A DNA stretch of 64,000 bases from Demequina sp. NBRC 110057 (lineage in GTDB: Bacteria > Actinomycetota > Actinomycetes > Actinomycetales > Demequinaceae), in contig NZ_BBRN01000003.1 of NCBI RefSeq assembly GCF_002090175.1, forward strand, positions 974,921 to 1,038,920, given 5' to 3'. Positions 50,176 through 61,430 of the stretch are shown here, in pieces. Both the position numbers and the translations under genes were made by a program. The notes below the pieces were generated by a model. That model saw only the letters and a list, made by a program, of their open reading frames with translations, made no database searches and was not told the origin of the DNA. The stretch's first letter is position 1; the number at the start of each line of letters is the position of its first letter.

Positions 50176-51249
50176 TCAGTGAGCCATGACCCGGTCGACG
50201 GCGTCCATGACGCGATCGAGGCTGGGCAGGTAGTCGTGCTCGTGAACGGCCCCAGGGTAGGGGGTGTGGAATCCGCCCACGCGGAGCACTGGCGCGTGAA
50301 GGTGGAAGAAGGCCTGCTCGTGGACGCGGCTGCTCAACTCGGCGCCGGCGCCGAACGACGTGGGCGCCTCGTGGATGACCACCACGCGGCCGGTCTTGCG
50401 CGCCGACTTCACGACGGTGTCGGAGTCGAGCGGGGAGATCGAACGAAGGTCGATGACCTCGGCGTCGATCCCGGCCTGGGAGGCCGCCTCCGCGCTCTGC
50501 AGCGCGAGCCTCACCGTGGGGCCGTAGGCGACGAGGGTCACGTCGGACCCCTCGCGCGCCACGCGGGCCCGGGACATCTCCGCGGTGCCGGCCGACGCGC
50601 CGCCGATCCCGCCCAGCTGCGCCTCCACGCGCCCGTGGTCCACCTCTCCCTTGTCCCAGTAACGAGCCTTGGGCTCGAAGAACAGCACCGGGTCGGGCGA
50701 GGCGATCGCCTGCTGGATCATGTCGAAGCCGTCCTGCGGCGTCGCGGGCGTGATGATGCGCAGGCCGGGGGTGTGCGCGAACAGCGCCTCGGGGCTCTCG
50801 GAGTGGTGCTCGATGGCACCGATGCCGCCGGCGTAGGGAACGCGGATCACCACGGGAAGCTGGATGGCGCCGCCGGAGCGGTAGTGCATCTTGGCCAGCT
50901 GCGTCGTGATCTGGTCGTACGCGGGGAAGATGAAGCCGTCGAACTGGATCTCGATCACGGGACGGTAGCCGCGCATCGCCATGCCGATGGCCGTGCCGAC
51001 GATCCCCGACTCGGCGAGCGGGGTATCCATGACACGGTCGTCGCCGAAGTCCTTGTGCAGGCCGTCGGTGACGCGGAACACGCCGCCCAGCGCGCCGATG
51101 TCCTCGCCCATGAGCAGCACCTTGTCGTCGCGCTCCATCGCCGCGCGCAGTCCGGCATTGATGGCTCCCGCCATGGTGAGCGTGGTGCGCGCCGGGCGCT
51201 GCTCGGCGGCGGCCGATGCGGTGGCCGGCCTCTCGTCAAGGGTCGTCAT
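50176..51249 (-). CDS. 2-oxoacid dehydrogenase E1 beta
   Basis: 357 residues. Transketolase-like pyrimidine-binding domain with VLLMGEDIGALGGVFRVTDGL, IVGTAIGMAMRGYRPVIEIQFDGF and GAIEHHSESPEALFAHTPGL; the C-terminal domain has LVAYGPTVRLALQ and VVIHEAPTSFGAGAELSSRVHE. Forms the alpha2beta2 thiamine-diphosphate decarboxylase with E1 alpha. Its ATG overlaps the alpha stop (ATGA), so the two are coupled for stoichiometric synthesis. Confidence 0.95.
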   Translation of the reverse strand: MTTLDERPATASAAAEQRPARTTLTMAGAINAGLRAAMERDDKVLLMGEDIGALGGVFRVTDGLHKDFGDDRVMDTPLAESGIVGTAIGMAMRGYRPVIEIQFDGFIFPAYDQITTQLAKMHYRSGGAIQLPVVIRVPYAGGIGAIEHHSESPEALFAHTPGLRIITPATPQDGFDMIQQAIASPDPVLFFEPKARYWDKGEVDHGRVEAQLGGIGGASAGTAEMSRARVAREGSDVTLVAYGPTVRLALQSAEAASQAGIDAEVIDLRSISPLDSDTVVKSARKTGRVVVIHEAPTSFGAGAELSSRVHEQAFFHLHAPVLRVGGFHTPYPGAVHEHDYLPSLDRVMDAVDRVMAH

Positions 51250-52376
51250 CGGGGCACCTCCGTGTCGGCGAACGAGCGCTCGTAGCGCTCGAACCAGGAC
51301 CGCTCCGCGTCCACGAGGGCGTGCGGCTCGGCATAGACATGGTCAAACATCCCGCGGGTATCGGCGCGGGTCCAGCCGCGCACGGTGGCGCGGGTGCGCT
51401 CGCACAGCGCCTTCGCCTCGGCGTCCACGCCGGTGCGGTAGTCGTCGGACAGCTCGCCCGCGGCCGTGAGGTAGGCCTCGAGGCGCGCGATGGGGTCGCG
51501 CTCCGCCCACAGCTGCTCCTCGGCCTTCGAGCGGTAGCGGGTGGGGTCATCGGACGTGGTGTGGGCGCCGCGGCGATAGGTGAACGCCTCGATGAGGACG
51601 GGGCCGGCGCCGCTGCGCGCGTGCTCGAGCGCCCACCGGGTGACGGCGTGGGAGGCGAGGACGTCGTTGCCGTCCACGCGCACGGACGGGATACCCACGC
51701 CCTTGCCGCGGTCGGCGATCGGCACGCGACTCTGGCGCGTCGCCTGCTCGGAGATGGCGTACTGGTTGTTCTGGACGAAGAAGACGATGGGGGCGTCGTA
51801 CACGGAGGCGAACGTGAGCGCCTCGGCGACGTCGCCCTGGCTAGTGGCGCCGTCGCCGAAGTAGGCGACCACGGCACCGTCACGCTCGGGGTCGCCGGTG
51901 GCGACCATGCCGTCCTTGGCCATGCCCATCGCGTACCCGGTCGCGTGCAGGGCGTGCGATCCGATGACGAGGGTGTAGAGGTGGAAGCGGTGGTCGGCGG
52001 GGTCCCAGGCGCCGTGCTGAAGACCGCGGAAGATGCGCAGCACCTCGACGAGGTCGACCTCGCGGGTAAGCGCGACGCCGTGCTCGCGGTAGCTGGGGAA
52101 CACCCAGTCCTGGCCGTTCAGCGCGTGGCCGGAGCCGATCTGCGCGCCCTCCTGGCCCCACGACTGCACCCACAGGCCCAGCTCGCCCTGACGCTGGAGG
52201 CTGGTGGCCTCCATGTCGAACGCGCGCGTGAGTGTCATGTCCCGCCAAAACGCCCGGAGATCGTCCGGCGTCAGGTGGGCCGTGTGGGGGTCGAACTGCT
52301 CGTGGCCGATGCGCTCGCCGGCCGGGGTGAGCAGTTGCACCAGGCCTTCCGTCGAGAGGGGTCCTCCAGCGGTCAC
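51246..52376 (-). CDS. 2-oxoacid dehydrogenase E1 alpha
   Basis: 376 residues from GTG with a good GGAGG site. Thiamine-diphosphate-binding motif GDGATSQGDVAEALTFA followed by Asn-Asn in VFFVQNNQYAISEQA. SWGQEGAQIGSGHAL and LYTLVIGSHALHATGYAMG are typical of branched-chain and pyruvate E1 alpha subunits, as are RRGAHTTSDDPTRYR and the phosphorylation-loop region. First gene of the operon; two short dyads lie 64-91 bases upstream and may be a repressor site. Confidence 0.94.
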   Translation of the reverse strand: MTAGGPLSTEGLVQLLTPAGERIGHEQFDPHTAHLTPDDLRAFWRDMTLTRAFDMEATSLQRQGELGLWVQSWGQEGAQIGSGHALNGQDWVFPSYREHGVALTREVDLVEVLRIFRGLQHGAWDPADHRFHLYTLVIGSHALHATGYAMGMAKDGMVATGDPERDGAVVAYFGDGATSQGDVAEALTFASVYDAPIVFFVQNNQYAISEQATRQSRVPIADRGKGVGIPSVRVDGNDVLASHAVTRWALEHARSGAGPVLIEAFTYRRGAHTTSDDPTRYRSKAEEQLWAERDPIARLEAYLTAAGELSDDYRTGVDAEAKALCERTRATVRGWTRADTRGMFDHVYAEPHALVDAERSWFERYERSFADTEVPR

Positions 52377-52439
52377 GCGTGCCTCCTTCGCCTCGGCGCG
52401 GCCTTCCCGCCGGGTAGGCAGGGGGCCGCGCTCGTAACT

Positions 52440-52467
52440 TACGCAAGCGTAGGCTACGGCACCGTAG
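52440..52467. promoter_or_regulatory. Twin dyads upstream of the 2-oxoacid dehydrogenase operon
   Basis: TACGC-AA-GCGTA (52440-52451) and CTACGG-CA-CCGTAG (52454-52467) are two inverted repeats with centres 15 bases apart. They lie between the E1 alpha start and the divergent pyruvyl transferase gene. Short TACG/CGTA dyads fit a TetR-type repressor; none is encoded nearby. Confidence 0.45.
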
Positions 52468-52540
52468 GTTTCAAGTGAGCCGCGCGGAGCGTAACGTTGC
52501 TACGGTTGCTCCGCGGGGGGCCAAATGTCGAAGGAGCCCC

Positions 52541-53659
52541 ATGGAATCCGAGATCTACGTGGTCAGCACGGCGGGTCACCCTAACTACGGCGATGAGGTC
52601 ATCACCGAGGGCTGGCTACGGTTCCTTGCTCGCACACGCCCGGAAGCCACGGTGTGGCTCGATTGCCCCCAGCCCGGACGGGCAAGCATCCTCTTCGCGG
52701 GCATCCACGGGGGCCTGCGCACCACCAACACGCTGTGGCAACTGTCCGAGCGCGCGAACGGTGATGACCGTGCCGCGGCGCACGCCGAAGCCCGCCGCCT
52801 CGTCGCTGAGCGCGGCACGCCCCGCGAGGACCTGGGCCTTGAGGTCCTCGCATCGGCAGACCTGATTCACATGATCGGCGGCGGGTATCTCGCGGGACGC
52901 TGGCCCGCGAATCTCCTCTTGCCGACGCTGGTATCCGAGGCGGTACGGCGGAGTGGACGGCGTGCGGTGATGACCGGCACCGGGCTGCTGCCGATCGATG
53001 ACGCCGATACTGCTCCCTTGCGCGAGGCGCTCGACGACTTCGCATTCGTCGACGTCCGCGATGCATCATCGGCGGCGACATTCGGGGTGCCCCAGGGAAC
53101 CGACGACGCCTTCCTTGCGCTCGCCTCCGCGGGAGCGAGATTCGACCGCCGGCCCGCACCTCGAGCCATGCTGTTGCTCCAGGGCGACATCCATGACCCC
53201 ACCCTGCTCGACTCGATCCTCACGCGGAGCCTTGAGGCGCTGCGGGAGGCCGGCCTTGAGGGCGAGCAGTTGGGTGTGGTCGAGGCGATCGCGCCTGACG
53301 ATGCGTGGCCGCTCGCCCGGATTCGTGAGGAGTGGTCGGACGTGCGCTTCTTCCCGTTCGCCGAGGTGTGGAAAGAGGGGCTCGCCGCGCGCGAGGACCA
53401 GGTCTGGGTCTCGACGCGATTCCACGCGCACCTCTTGGCAGCGACCCAGGGCGCGAGAGGCATCGCCATCGATGGCGGCGACGACTACTACCGGATCAAG
53501 CACGCGTCGCTGACCGACGTCGGTACTGGCTGGACTGTCGTCAGTGGCAGCGACGCTGCGCCATGGGCTCCGCCGGCCGTCGCGCACGACTTTGTCGAGC
53601 GCTCGCTGGGACTCGCGGCCGACAGGATGGCTCTGGCACGAGACCTATACGCGCGCTAG
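52541..53659 (+). CDS. Polysaccharide pyruvyl transferase family protein
   Basis: 372 residues. ATG 52541 is preceded by AAGGAG. The opening IYVVSTAGHPNYGDEVITEGWLRFLA and the glycine-rich LIHMIGGGYLAGRWPANLLLP are the CsaB/WcaK (PS_pyruv_trans) pattern, followed by VDVRDASSAATFGVPQGTDDAFLAL and WVSTRFHAHLLAATQGARGIAI near the C-terminus. Members add ketal-linked pyruvate to cell-wall sugars from phosphoenolpyruvate, which helps anchor SLH-domain proteins. A secreted SLH protein is encoded 4 kb away, which fits. Some members are modified in function, so the reaction is inferred. Confidence 0.87.
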   Translation: MESEIYVVSTAGHPNYGDEVITEGWLRFLARTRPEATVWLDCPQPGRASILFAGIHGGLRTTNTLWQLSERANGDDRAAAHAEARRLVAERGTPREDLGLEVLASADLIHMIGGGYLAGRWPANLLLPTLVSEAVRRSGRRAVMTGTGLLPIDDADTAPLREALDDFAFVDVRDASSAATFGVPQGTDDAFLALASAGARFDRRPAPRAMLLLQGDIHDPTLLDSILTRSLEALREAGLEGEQLGVVEAIAPDDAWPLARIREEWSDVRFFPFAEVWKEGLAAREDQVWVSTRFHAHLLAATQGARGIAIDGGDDYYRIKHASLTDVGTGWTVVSGSDAAPWAPPAVAHDFVERSLGLAADRMALARDLYAR

Positions 53660-53733
53660 GGCGCGTCAGGGGCCCCAGCAGGCCGCGCCCACTGCTCCGC
53701 TGAACGAGGCAGTGACCAGCATCAAGAACCGCG

Positions 53734-54705
53734 TCACGCAGCCACGGTGCGCAGCGCGCGCGGCGCCATGTCCGCCATCAGCGCGCGCGCCACGGCATCG
53801 GCGCGCGACGTGAGCCACGGCCCGGGCACGTCGGTCACCCTCAACTCCACCTCACGACCGAGCAGCAAAGCGAGCGTCGCCAGCTCTGGGGACGGCAATG
53901 CGGACACCGTGCGCACGCCTCGGTCGGCGAGTAGCGCCACCTCGCCAGGAAGGCTGCTGCGCACCACTCTCACGCCGGGGAGTTGTCCCCACCGGGCCAC
54001 TGCCGCCCGAGATTCACGGTGGTGCGGCACATAACTCACGGGGCCGTCGCGGGTGATGCCGCGCAGCCACGATTCATACACCGGAGCCTTAAGCAGCCCA
54101 TCGTCGACCATCGGCGATCCAAGGGCCACGTGCACACCCAGGCGCTGTCCCTCGTCCCACTTCACCCCGCGCAACCATGCATGGTCGTGGTGGGTCACCT
54201 GAGCACCGATGTCAGCAAGCGCCCGCAGCGGCGCCTCCTGGGCGTACCCGCTAAACAATGCGAGGTCGCCTGCGGCGGCAGAGGCGACCACGCGGCCACC
54301 TGCGACCGCGCCAAGCGCGCGCATGAACATGGACTCACGAACGCCGGGGCGCTGGAGCCGGTGGCGCTGGACCAGTTCCCGCACGACGGCGAGAACCCCG
54401 GATCCGCCGTCGACCGCGACGAGACTGGAAGTGCCAGTGGCCGCAATCACGGTCCTCACGTGTCCCGATGCGAGGTCACCCGCCAGTCGTCGGCGCGACG
54501 CAGCGAAGGGCGACCTGAGCGCGCTGGCCCATGGTCCCGACATCGTCACCCGTCGGGGAAGATGCATGGCCACCGCCCTGCCTGTCGAGCCGAGGTGCGG
54601 CACGTCGGCCCGCAGGCAGATCTCGAGCCGATCATCCGACGCGGAGGCGTACTCGACCGCGTTGACCAGTTGAAGGGGAGACTCCACCCACGCCACGCGA
54701 ACCAT
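53734..54705 (-). CDS. GT52/polysialyltransferase-like protein
   Basis: 323 residues from ATG 54705. VRVAWVESPLQLVNAVEYA near the N-terminus resembles the ESPLQ opening of GT52 and POLYST (sialyl- and polysialyltransferase) families, and VSYVPHHRESRAAVARWGQLPG plus LLADRGVRTVSALPSPELATLALL match their second domain. It may add a sugar acid to a surface glycan. There is no signal peptide. It follows the glf-glfT2 operon after a terminator-like hairpin. The family link is from motif memory and is moderate; a plain GT-B glycosyltransferase is the alternative. Confidence 0.6.
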   Translation of the reverse strand: MVRVAWVESPLQLVNAVEYASASDDRLEICLRADVPHLGSTGRAVAMHLPRRVTMSGPWASALRSPFAASRRRLAGDLASGHVRTVIAATGTSSLVAVDGGSGVLAVVRELVQRHRLQRPGVRESMFMRALGAVAGGRVVASAAAGDLALFSGYAQEAPLRALADIGAQVTHHDHAWLRGVKWDEGQRLGVHVALGSPMVDDGLLKAPVYESWLRGITRDGPVSYVPHHRESRAAVARWGQLPGVRVVRSSLPGEVALLADRGVRTVSALPSPELATLALLLGREVELRVTDVPGPWLTSRADAVARALMADMAPRALRTVAA

Positions 54706-54717
54706 GGGCACAGCACA

Positions 54718-54767
54718 CCACCGCGAAGTGAACACCGGGTTGCTTCCCGGCGAACTCTTCGCGGTGG
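54718..54767 (-). terminator. Two-tier hairpin between glfT2 and the GT52-like gene
   Basis: Outer 11-base arms 54718-54728 and 54757-54767 enclose an inner CCGGG/CCCGG stem. It begins 8 bases past the glfT2 stop and ends 12 bases before the next start, so it may terminate or attenuate read-through. Confidence 0.65.
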
Positions 54768-54775
54768 AGTGGTGA

Positions 54776-57942
<3,167 letters not shown>

Positions 57943-57993
57943 TCAGCGTACCTGGGCCCGTGAACGGTCCGCAAAACGGCACCGACGCGCCTC

Positions 57994-58014
57994 GACGCGC
58001 TACCCGAGCGCGTC
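57994..58014 (-). terminator. Short hairpin over the stop of the SLH gene
   Basis: Arms 57994-58001 and 58007-58014 (GACGCGCT/AGCGCGTC) around a 5-base loop overlap the stop codon of the gene at 58000. Possible terminator; weak. Confidence 0.45.
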
Positions 58015-59712
58015 AAGGCGCTGGAGGAACGCGGCCATCTCCTCGCGAGTGATCGCCTGGCCAGGTCGGAACTCGGCACCCTTCGCGGTCTCCCAACCCT
58101 CCGAGATGCCCTGCGAAGCGAGCCAGGAGATCTCCCGATAGAACGTGCTTGAGGTCTTCACGTCAACGAAGGGCGACTTCGCTGGCGCGACGTAGTCCTC
58201 CGGCGCTGCGAGGCGGAAGAGGAAGGCAGCCATCTGCTCACGGGTGGTCTTCGCACTTGGGCGGTACTGCGTGCCGGTCGACGTCTCCCATCCGCGAGAA
58301 ATACCCGTCGAGGAGAGCCACAAGATCTCCTTGCGGAAGGTCGTCGTGCTCGGTACGTCTGTGAACGACGTCGCGGTGCCGCCGGCGGGCTTGCCATCCG
58401 CGTAGCGGTAGAGGAAGGCCGCCATGACGTCGCGCGTGACGGGCGCTCGACGGCGGAACTCGTACCCGTACTTGGTCTTCCACCCCTGGGAGATGTCCTC
58501 TCGGGCCATCCAGAAGATGGGTCCGGACAACGCCGCGTAGTCGTAAGAGTTCCGATTGTCGGAGACGTCAGTGAAGGGGTACCCGGTGACCGCCTTGCCG
58601 TCGATCTGCGCGACGCGTAGGCGTTGGAACTCCACCAGTGGCACGCCCTCGAAAGTGCGGGTGTCGGCGATAGGCCAACCCCAAGCGCCACCGGGGCCGC
58701 CTGCGGCGTCATAGGCCACCGAGACCGCGTAGCCCTTCGTGCGGAACGTGTCGATGCCGGAGCGAGTGAGGTAGAGCGTGCCCTTCGCCATTTTCTGATA
58801 CCAACCACCGCCGTTGGCTGCCACCCACACCGGCGCGGCGATCGGCGCACCGAGCGCCGCTTCACCGCCACGCTCGCTGTAGGCATCGGCGAGGCGTGGG
58901 TAGAGCGAGACGCCCTCGGTGGGGCCGAACCACTTGGTGTAGAACAGGAAGAAGTTGCGGTTGCCGTAGGAGCTGCACGAGTTGCCGCTCCCCAGTCCGG
59001 CCGCGAGAGCGGCAGCATTCGGGACGTACGGCGTGTAGATGTAGAGCGCGGCGGTCGCCTGGTTCTCGATGTAGACGTTGGCAGTCCCGCACGAGGGCTT
59101 GTTCGGGTAGTAACTAATGACATTCGTGCGGCCCGCGCGATACCCGTAGTTGTTCGGGTTCGCCTGGTAACGCTTGAACTGCTTCGCCGCCATGTACACC
59201 TGATTGAAGAAGCCGCTGTACTGGGTGTCGCAGGGCGCCGTGTCAGGGCATGCGTAGCCCATGGCCTTGTCGTAGCGGAAGCTCGAGGGCCAGTCGTGGG
59301 TGACCAGGCTCTGCTCCTTCTGGAGGATCACCAGGAGAACCTTTTGGCTGATCCCGCAGGAGCGAGCGACACCATCGATGATTTGCGCCGCGGTCTGGGT
59401 CTTGACCGCGTACCCGTCGCAGAACGCGTCGGCGGACTTCTTCGTGGTGCGCTGTCGGTAGTCCTTCAGGCACGTGACATCGGCGGGATTCGAGTCCTTC
59501 TCGGGGTGGCACGTCGGCACCTGCTTGTCGAGAAATGCCTGGACTTGCGTCGCCGTCATGGACTTCGAGTCGTAGAAGAGTTGGTCGGAGATGATCATGC
59601 CCGCGTCGAACTTGCTCGCAGCTTGCGCAGGGGCGGCGGGGGAGGCGACGGAGACGCCGAGCAGGATAACCAGGACGGCGCTCACGCGCGCCACACGGGA
59701 CGACCACGTCAC
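58000..59712 (-). CDS. Secreted protein with LGFP-like repeats and three SLH domains
   Basis: 570 residues from GTG 59712, overlapping the upstream stop (GTGA). Signal peptide RVSAVLVILLGVSVASPAAPAQA. Residues about 35-270 form a Cys-containing domain with VLLVILQKEQSLVTHDW, whose Glu resembles a lysozyme/transglycosylase-type site, followed by RAGRTNVISYYPNKPSCGTANVY. LGFP-like repeats follow (GAPIAAPVWVAANGGGWYQ; GAWGWPIAD). Three SLH domains end the protein (FTDVSDNRNSY; FTDVPSTTTF; FVDVKTSSTF, each with TREqMAAFL). SLH domains bind pyruvylated wall glycans, and a pyruvyl transferase lies nearby. Likely a surface wall-remodelling protein; activity is inferred. Confidence 0.85.
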   Translation of the reverse strand: MTWSSRVARVSAVLVILLGVSVASPAAPAQAASKFDAGMIISDQLFYDSKSMTATQVQAFLDKQVPTCHPEKDSNPADVTCLKDYRQRTTKKSADAFCDGYAVKTQTAAQIIDGVARSCGISQKVLLVILQKEQSLVTHDWPSSFRYDKAMGYACPDTAPCDTQYSGFFNQVYMAAKQFKRYQANPNNYGYRAGRTNVISYYPNKPSCGTANVYIENQATAALYIYTPYVPNAAALAAGLGSGNSCSSYGNRNFFLFYTKWFGPTEGVSLYPRLADAYSERGGEAALGAPIAAPVWVAANGGGWYQKMAKGTLYLTRSGIDTFRTKGYAVSVAYDAAGGPGGAWGWPIADTRTFEGVPLVEFQRLRVAQIDGKAVTGYPFTDVSDNRNSYDYAALSGPIFWMAREDISQGWKTKYGYEFRRRAPVTRDVMAAFLYRYADGKPAGGTATSFTDVPSTTTFRKEILWLSSTGISRGWETSTGTQYRPSAKTTREQMAAFLFRLAAPEDYVAPAKSPFVDVKTSSTFYREISWLASQGISEGWETAKGAEFRPGQAITREEMAAFLQRLDALG

Positions 59713-60320
59713 GGGACACGCACCTCTTGAGTCGCGGTGACGCCGGTGATGGAGTCCGATGCGAATCGCACCGCGAGCGACCAGCCGCCGCTCGTCAAGT
59801 CCTCCAGAGGGATGGAGAGCCCCTGCGCACAACTCGACGACGTCGCGGAACGTGCGGACGGTCCGCTGACGGCGCGCGTCACGTCCCGGCGCGTCAGCGT
59901 CATGGTGCACGTTCCCTCGTCAACGACACCGTCGATCACCGCCGCGGCCTCGAAAGCGCTGTCCGTAGTTCCCCACGACGTCAAGGTCATCGGTGCGGTG
60001 GCGACCTCGGAGCCAGGCTCCGCAGAGGGCTCCGGCAGCGAAGGATCGGTGGCGACACCATCGTCGGGGTCGTTCGCGGGCTCCGGCGAAACAGTCGCCG
60101 ACGGGTCAGATGGCGCGGCCGAGGTGTCAGGCGTGGCGGACGGAGTCGGCGTCACGCCTGCCGGCGTGGCGCTGGGCTCCGGGGTGGCCAGCGCGGTCGG
60201 CACGGCAGATGCTGCGGTGGCTCCCGGGGTGCCCGTCGCCAGGGGCGCCGCACAACCGGCAAGCATGGGCGCGGTGAGGGCGAGAATGGCCGCGGCTGCG
60301 AGGCGTGATCGTGGATACAT
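59709..60320 (-). CDS. Thr/Pro-rich lipoprotein
   Basis: 203 residues. Lipobox MLAGC, a long Ala/Thr/Pro/Ser linker (about 30-105), then a C-terminal domain of about 95 residues with Cys in EGTCTMTLTRRDV and TSSSCAQGLSIPL, ending GWSLAVRFASDSITGVTATQEV. Its stop overlaps the GTG start of the SLH protein, so the two form an operon. No family recognised. It may sit on the membrane beneath or beside the SLH protein. Confidence 0.8.
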   Translation of the reverse strand: MYPRSRLAAAAILALTAPMLAGCAAPLATGTPGATAASAVPTALATPEPSATPAGVTPTPSATPDTSAAPSDPSATVSPEPANDPDDGVATDPSLPEPSAEPGSEVATAPMTLTSWGTTDSAFEAAAVIDGVVDEGTCTMTLTRRDVTRAVSGPSARSATSSSCAQGLSIPLEDLTSGGWSLAVRFASDSITGVTATQEVRVP

Positions 60321-60342
60321 GAGGTACTCCTAGGGACGCAGA

Positions 60343-60358
60343 GCGTCCGGCAAGCATA
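60343..60358 (-). promoter_or_regulatory. Shared upstream motif, copy A
   Basis: On the minus strand TATGCTTGCCGGACGC, 23 bases upstream of the lipoprotein start. A copy with one mismatch (TATCCTTGCCGGACGC) lies at 61298-61313, 61 bases upstream of the acyltransferase start. This could be a common promoter or operator element. Confidence 0.4.
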
Positions 60359-60412
60359 AGAGGTGGGGGTCAACGCGGAGACGCGACACGGCGCGAACGC
60401 GAGAATGCTGCG

Positions 60413-61237
60413 TCAGGTGGGGGGAGCGTCCAACGGGGATGGAAGTTCCGCACCACGAAGTCGCTCGAGGTCGGGGAGTTCGAAATCCAGGGGCCCGTCG
60501 GGTGAATGTGTCCACGTGACGCCGCTCTTGATGACCTTGGCAGGATTTCCCCCTGCCACGGACGCGGCGGGGACCGACTTCGCGACGACCGCGCCTGCGC
60601 CAATGATGGAGCCGTCGCCGATGGAGATGTCTTTCATCACCATGGCGCGCCGCCCCACCCATACACGGCGCCCGATGTCGACGGTCTTGCGCCCCGCGTT
60701 GAGAGGCAGGCCAGTCTCTAGGCTGATGATCCCGTGCTGGTCCGTGCCCTGTACGACGACCTCGTCCGACCACAGCCCGCCAGCACCAATGCTCATATCG
60801 GTGTCGCGGAGGAGGATGCGCGCCCCACCGATGAAGGTCCGCGATCCGATGATCAGACTCGACGTACCGGACAGTAGCGCCCGATACTTCATCCGCGAGG
60901 CCGACAACGACAACAGTCGGGCGTGCGGGCCCTTGAGGCAAATTTCTTGCTGTCCCGCCTGAGGAGTGCGCATGATCAGAATGCGCGCGTGCGGGCTTGC
61001 CCCCATGACCTCGAAGCTCAACATCGATGCGATCTTGGCCGCGTTCCGCTTGGGCATCCATACAAAGGAATCACCGACATCGTGGTGCTCCGGATTGCTG
61101 ACGGCGAACGCATCGAGGGGCTGTTTCACATATGTGGCGGAAGGAAGCGACGACGCATCGAAGAGGAAGCGCTGCCCATCAAAGTCCTCGAATACGCCGT
61201 CGATAATGTCGCGAGACGATCGCGATTCGTCGACCAT
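60413..61237 (-). CDS. Hexapeptide-repeat acyltransferase
   Basis: 274 residues. The middle and C-terminal parts form left-handed beta-helix turns: SSLIIGSRTFIGGARILL, IGRRVWVGRRAMVMKDISIG and GSIIGAGAVVAKSVPAASVA, with PAKVIKSG after them, as in WbbJ/LacA/NodL acetyltransferases. The N-terminal 110 residues are a less conserved domain. It probably acetylates a sugar of a surface polysaccharide; donor and acceptor are inferred. It lies between the lipoprotein and the pyruvyl transferase-nitroreductase gene. Confidence 0.87.
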   Translation of the reverse strand: MVDESRSSRDIIDGVFEDFDGQRFLFDASSLPSATYVKQPLDAFAVSNPEHHDVGDSFVWMPKRNAAKIASMLSFEVMGASPHARILIMRTPQAGQQEICLKGPHARLLSLSASRMKYRALLSGTSSLIIGSRTFIGGARILLRDTDMSIGAGGLWSDEVVVQGTDQHGIISLETGLPLNAGRKTVDIGRRVWVGRRAMVMKDISIGDGSIIGAGAVVAKSVPAASVAGGNPAKVIKSGVTWTHSPDGPLDFELPDLERLRGAELPSPLDAPPT

Positions 61238-61297
61238 GCCTTCACCCCCGTGAGCGCACGTTCCCCTTCTACCGCGACGTCGCTTTGGAATGGGGGC

Positions 61298-61313
61298 GCG
61301 TCCGGCAAGGATA
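61298..61313 (-). promoter_or_regulatory. Shared upstream motif, copy B
   Basis: TATCCTTGCCGGACGC on the minus strand, matching 60343-60358 at 15 of 16 positions. It lies 61 bases upstream of the acyltransferase start. Confidence 0.4.
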
Positions 61314-61351
61314 CGCGTGTGGCGCCGTCAGCCTGGGCGCGACGTCGGCGA

Positions 61352-61389
61352 GTTCTCGGCTTTGCGCTGTGCGCCGCAAAGCCGAGAAC
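61352..61389 (-). terminator. Terminator hairpin after the pyruvyl transferase-nitroreductase gene
   Basis: Perfect 15-base arms 61352-61366 and 61375-61389 with an 8-base loop, 41 bases past the stop. No T run follows. Confidence 0.8.
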
Positions 61390-61430
61390 CTGACCTATCG
61401 CGTCTCGCGCGACGACACCTCGCCGGAGGT

